IMG/VR virus record: IMGVR_UViG_3300020442_000275
Span: 1 to 32,127 of that record
From: a virus
Length of the DNA stretch: 32,127 bases
Reading direction: 5' to 3' (one strand)
The translations under genes and the position numbers were made by a program. How positions within the stretch are numbered: the stretch's first letter is position 1; each line of letters starts with the position of its first letter. Below, piece after piece: positions 28,785 to 32,127 of the stretch. Below the pieces are notes generated by a model that saw only the letters and a program-made list of their open reading frames with translations, had not been told where the DNA came from and ran no database searches.

Positions 28785-30167
28785 TTATACGTTCCATTCT
28801 GCAAATTTAGACATTCTAGCTTGGGATTCAGCAAACTGAGAGAGTTGTTCTCCTGCATCTTCTGTATCCATAACGGATGTGCTATCAGCAACATCATACA
28901 ACCTCATCTTAGATCTGTCAATACCCACCATAAATTTTCGGGATGATGTCAGATCATTATATCTGTTCTTCAACTGCTTTACCATTATTCTACCTTGTTG
29001 TTCCAATTCCTCAGTAGATATGAGAGCGAACATAAGGTCAGCAGTAGCAGGGAGTCCGAAAGACTCAGACGTGTCGGTAAGGTCAGGATCGCTAGAACCA
29101 TAACCAGAACGAGTAGTTTGAGTAGCACTGACGATCGGTACATTAGACTCGCAAGCCAATCCCCTAAGTTCTTCAGCAATCGCTTTAACATAGGTATAAG
29201 AGTTAACAACAGCACCTTTATACCTAACACTTGCACAGATGTTTAGATAATCTACAAAAATAATATCAGGTTTGAAATCTTTCTTCAGTGCAAGATCTGA
29301 TAAGAGTGCTTTGAAGTGTCCCACATGAGCAGATGCTGTGGGATATTCCTTGATAATGAGTTTACCTCTAGTTTTTCTAGCAATCTCATTAACTTTAGAG
29401 TTGAACAAAACTTCTGGAAGTTCTGCAATGTCTCTGATATTACAGTTCAGAAGGTTTGCGTCAATTCGCTCAGCAATTTTCTCCTCTGCCATTTCACATG
29501 TAATGTAGAGAACGTTCCTGCCCTCTGAGAGACAGGTACTAGCCATGTGGCACATGAATAGAGACTTCCCGACACCCGTACCAGCAAGAGCGATGTTGAG
29601 AGTCTTATTAGGGAGACCACCTTTGGTAATGAAGTTAAACTTTTCAAGATCAAATGGGATTTTTTCTTCTGTCTTGTGGTAGAAGTCGTATCTTGCTTGT
29701 GATTGTTCAATGTAATCGTGTCCAATATGTTCATCAAAAGAGACAGCAAGAGCTTCTTGAAGGATGCTAGGGATAGCACCCTTATCCAACTTGCCGTCAC
29801 CGCCGTCAGCAATCTTGATTGACTGCATCAACGCAAGATATATAGCACGATCTTGACACCACTTTTCTGTAGAATCTACAACCCAATCAAAGTCAACCCA
29901 CTCGTCCGTGTAGTTCTTGACTAATGTGATACATTGCTGATATGTCTCATCTGTCAGGTCATTACGATTTTGTAAATTGATATTAAGAACTTCTTTAGTA
30001 GGAACTTTATCGTACTTTGATGAGAAGTCTAGAATCTCTTCAAAGATAAATCGTTCACTAGTCTCAATAAAATATTCTGGTTTAATGAAGGGAACTACCT
30101 TTCGGTAGAACTCTTCATTATAGATAAGATTCCTCAGGATTGTTTCTTCAATCCTTTCAGTTGCCAT
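28785..30167 (-). CDS. 41: Replicative DNA helicase, T4 gp41-like, 460 aa
   Basis: A DnaB-type N-terminal helical domain (1-145) precedes a RecA-like motor: Walker A GTGVGKS (196-202), [12 protein letters not shown] (224-235), Walker [11 protein letters not shown] (301-310), and [12 protein letters not shown] (H3-like). It forms a hexamer that unwinds the fork and recruits the gp61 primase, whose gene lies 8 kb downstream. Length is close to T4 gp41 (475 aa). It overlaps uvsX by 11 bp, as is usual in tight T4-like replication clusters. Confidence 0.96.
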   Translation of the reverse strand: MATERIEETILRNLIYNEEFYRKVVPFIKPEYFIETSERFIFEEILDFSSKYDKVPTKEVLNINLQNRNDLTDETYQQCITLVKNYTDEWVDFDWVVDSTEKWCQDRAIYLALMQSIKIADGGDGKLDKGAIPSILQEALAVSFDEHIGHDYIEQSQARYDFYHKTEEKIPFDLEKFNFITKGGLPNKTLNIALAGTGVGKSLFMCHMASTCLSEGRNVLYITCEMAEEKIAERIDANLLNCNIRDIAELPEVLFNSKVNEIARKTRGKLIIKEYPTASAHVGHFKALLSDLALKKDFKPDIIFVDYLNICASVRYKGAVVNSYTYVKAIAEELRGLACESNVPIVSATQTTRSGYGSSDPDLTDTSESFGLPATADLMFALISTEELEQQGRIMVKQLKNRYNDLTSSRKFMVGIDRSKMRLYDVADSTSVMDTEDAGEQLSQFAESQARMSKFAEWNV

Positions 30168-31170
30168 AACTAAATTCCTCTCTTGCTGCTTCTTCTAGTT
30201 GTGCCATTACCTCTTCTGTGAAATATTTCTCAGGATCAGCAAGAATAGATTTAGGATACAAATTGCTACCACCAATCGCAATCCGATTGCCGACTCGTTT
30301 GAAGACGTTGTACTTCTCACCAAGTTCAAGAAGTCCGTAGTATTTGTCCAATCCACGTTCGTCAAAGTATAATCTTGTAGCAATTTTTGCCCCCTCTCTA
30401 GTAAATCTTGATTTTTTAGTTTCGCATTTGATGATGTTTCCTACCAACTCAGTTCCTTCTTTCTCTTTTGATTTAGATAGGTAAATGATAGTAGATGCAG
30501 CATACTTCAATCCAGTTCCACCACCCATTTCTTTTGTTGGTACATAGGATCCAATCACATCATAAGTATGGTTGGTAACAAGCATAGGAATACCTGCTTG
30601 TCCAAGTTTAAGAGTCAATACTCTAAACGCACCCTTAATCAATTGCGATTTAGTCATGTCTCTGACCTGTTTATCATTAGAGATGTCTTCCATCTCTTTT
30701 GATGTTGATAACATACCAAGACTATCAAGAACGAACATCAATGGTTGACGTTCTTCTTTAGGATCTTTCATATACTTATCAACAATCCTAACTGCTTGAG
30801 TTCTAAACTCCTCAATTGTTGCAACAGGAAAGATTACCATACGAGAGGAATCAATACCTCTCTCCTCAATCATATCCTTTGAGATAGCAGATTCAGACTC
30901 AAAATAAATAACCCCAGCGTTGGGATTGCTGTCAAGAAAACTACGTACAACGCTAAGGGCAAAGAAAGTTTTTCCTGTTGAGGATTCTCCTGCCAATGCT
31001 GTGACTTTGTTTGAAGGAATACCTCCAAATAAAGAACCACTAACGACAGCGTTGAAAATATAAGAGCCAGTATCAACAAAACTGGATGTATCTCCCGCAG
31101 CAACTCCGTCACTGACTTTACTTGCAAATTCGTTTCCACTCTCTTTAATTACTGTATCCAGAAAACCCAT
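30157..31170 (-). CDS. uvsX: UvsX recombinase (RecA-like), 337 aa
   Basis: Walker A GESSTGKT (61-68), Walker [11 protein letters not shown] (144-153), and the DNA-binding-loop region [20 protein letters not shown]. RecA fold with T4 UvsX-type spacing; it polymerises on ssDNA and drives strand invasion for recombination-dependent replication. The start ATG has GAGG 6 nt upstream inside the preceding small ORF, which it overlaps by 26 bp. The 3' end overlaps gp41. Confidence 0.96.
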   Translation of the reverse strand: MGFLDTVIKESGNEFASKVSDGVAAGDTSSFVDTGSYIFNAVVSGSLFGGIPSNKVTALAGESSTGKTFFALSVVRSFLDSNPNAGVIYFESESAISKDMIEERGIDSSRMVIFPVATIEEFRTQAVRIVDKYMKDPKEERQPLMFVLDSLGMLSTSKEMEDISNDKQVRDMTKSQLIKGAFRVLTLKLGQAGIPMLVTNHTYDVIGSYVPTKEMGGGTGLKYAASTIIYLSKSKEKEGTELVGNIIKCETKKSRFTREGAKIATRLYFDERGLDKYYGLLELGEKYNVFKRVGNRIAIGGSNLYPKSILADPEKYFTEEVMAQLEEAAREEFSYGN

Positions 31171-31333
31171 CGGTTACCTCACTTTTATACATGTTAACGT
31201 AGTCATATTTTTTGGACAGTTCCTGTGCATAAAACTTAGCAGAATCATGCTGTTCAAATACTTTGATTTGTTTTGCATCAAGTGCCTCAATTTGAGTGTC
31301 TTGATAGGTTACAGTCCAAACTGTTTTGGTCAT
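31145..31333 (-). CDS. Hypothetical protein, 62 aa, between gp43 and uvsX
   Basis: Starts [20 protein letters not shown] and has a short alpha/beta look ([20 protein letters not shown]). Its ATG overlaps the gp43 stop (ATGA at 31330-31333) and its 3' end overlaps uvsX by 26 bp. Not recognised. The coupled overlaps on both sides support a real gene. Confidence 0.68.
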   Translation of the reverse strand: MTKTVWTVTYQDTQIEALDAKQIKVFEQHDSAKFYAQELSKKYDYVNMYKSEVTDGFSGYSN

Positions 31334-32127
31334 TCAAAAAAACTCCCTAGTGTTATTTTCTTTTCGTGTGTCCAACCCACGCATTGTAACACGTTTTTAA
31401 GAGGATCCAAGAAGGACTTCTCAAATTGTAACTGATAGTCAACATATTTGTCAAGGTTCAGTTCTGGTGGAATTGTACTAAAGAAGGAAATACAATTCTC
31501 ATGCAATGGGTTTGGTGTTTTGAGGTAGATAAATTTAATTTTTTCTCCCTCTTGAATGTAAGGGTATTTGTGTTCAAGTTTGTTTGTTCTAACAAAGTGG
31601 TTATAAAGTAACGCACCCCTTACATGGATCGGCGTCCCCTTAGTATAGATTTCGTGGGGATGCCTATATTTTTCCAAGTTGTTAACTCCTCTGGGAAAGG
31701 CAACTCCTTCTTGTCCTTGGGTTCTCGTTTCATTACGGACTTTATTGATGAAAGTGATGAGTTCATCATTTGTATTGCTGATAACGATTTTGAATGCCGC
31801 ATATAATTTGTCCCTAAAATATTGGGGAGTGGATGACCTTGCTGTCTCAAGTCCCATGATTTTCATCTTAGGTTCTTTATAACGAACACCTTCAGAGTCC
31901 CATACGTTTAATATGTATCTCTTCTTGGCAGTCCAGATTCCACGGTCAGCAATGTTCTCACGCTTCATGATCATTTTTTGATCATATGCCGAAACGTATG
32001 TTGCCAACTCTTGATATGATGATTCAATAAAAGGTTCCAGTTTTTCTTTGCAGATCTTGTCAAGTAACCCCACAATTGCTGCTTTGTCGCCAGACTTAGA
32101 AGCAAGAAATTTATCAACAACAGGTCC
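31330..32127 (-). CDS. 43: DNA polymerase, T4 gp43-like, C-terminal part (5' end beyond window)
   Basis: The frame is open to the window edge, so the 265 codons here are the C-terminal portion; the start is outside. The palm-to-thumb signature of T4-type family B polymerases is clear: KKRYILNVWDSEGVRYKEPK, MKIMGLETARSSTPQYFRDK, and the C-terminal LDPLKNVLQCVGWTHEKKIT. Exonuclease and DTDS polymerase motifs would be upstream. The GTG at 32071-32073 is an internal Val, not a start. The 3' end overlaps the 62-aa ORF by 4 bp. Confidence 0.93.
   Translation of the reverse strand, partial: GPVVDKFLASKSGDKAAIVGLLDKICKEKLEPFIESSYQELATYVSAYDQKMIMKRENIADRGIWTAKKRYILNVWDSEGVRYKEPKMKIMGLETARSSTPQYFRDKLYAAFKIVISNTNDELITFINKVRNETRTQGQEGVAFPRGVNNLEKYRHPHEIYTKGTPIHVRGALLYNHFVRTNKLEHKYPYIQEGEKIKFIYLKTPNPLHENCISFFSTIPPELNLDKYVDYQLQFEKSFLDPLKNVLQCVGWTHEKKITLGSFFE

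Noticed and set aside
28503-28946. 147-aa plus-strand ORF
   Set aside because: Antisense to mazG and gp41; no supporting signals.
1-32127. tRNA genes, CRISPR arrays, insertion sequences and integrase or att sites
   Set aside because: I looked for cloverleaf-type segments, regular short repeats, transposase motifs and terminal inverted repeats and saw none that I could support.

Overview
This window comes from a T4-like (Tevenvirinae-type) marine cyanophage myovirus that infects Synechococcus or Prochlorococcus. Three things show this. T4 replication genes (gp43 DNA polymerase, UvsX, gp41 helicase, gp61 primase) sit beside the usual cyanophage host-derived metabolic genes (psbA, psbD, hli, talC, nrdA/nrdB, glutaredoxin, mazG). 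Perfect or near-perfect T4 late promoters (TATAAATA) lie in many gene gaps. The coding is tightly packed and AT-rich, with many ATGA and TAATG stop/start overlaps. Nearly everything is on the minus strand, so transcription runs from high to low coordinates; the only plus-strand genes are a three-gene block at about 3.7-5.75 kb.

Layout in the direction of minus-strand transcription. (1) 32.1-28.2 kb: 3' part of DNA polymerase gp43, a small ORF, uvsX, gp41 helicase, a MazG-like pyrophosphohydrolase and a 48-aa ORF. (2) 28.2-24.7 kb: an unknown 489-aa protein, a KWDG ligase-like nucleotidyltransferase, a NadM/NadR-like adenylyltransferase and a small basic protein. (3) 24.7-20.4 kb: small basic phage proteins, a 353-aa modular protein, an Ig-like virion protein, then structural or coiled-coil proteins. 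(4) 20.4-13.3 kb: primase, nrdA, nrdB, small ORFs, a GIY-YIG endonuclease-like gene with an RBS hairpin, a Zn-ribbon ORF, transaldolase, glutaredoxin and two small ORFs. (5) 13.3-7.9 kb: two tail-fibre or appendage-like proteins and an 844-aa subtilisin-like protease fused to two cupredoxin domains. (6) 7.9-5.5 kb: a cassette of small membrane proteins and a Pro-rich 299-aa protein. (7) 3.5-0 kb: an hli operon of very small genes, two small unknown genes, psbA with a structured leader, a terminator, and psbD cut by the window edge.

How the parts fit. psbA, psbD and hli would keep photosystem II working during infection. TalC, NrdA/NrdB, glutaredoxin and MazG would redirect carbon and nucleotides to phage DNA synthesis by gp43/gp41/gp61/UvsX. 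The hli operon has a consensus host sigma-70 promoter, whereas psbA and the structural genes have T4-type late promoters, so the two photosynthesis blocks are probably timed differently.

Most notable observations: a ribosome-binding-site hairpin with a late promoter that would start transcription inside its 5' arm (15.63-15.67 kb); a psbA leader with three hairpins and a possible 7-bp kissing interaction; a subtilisin-double-cupredoxin fusion with complete type-1 copper ligand sets; a predicted adenylyltransferase/ligase-like/unknown gene trio; and several small genes of fewer than 60 codons, two of which lack a usable standard start codon.
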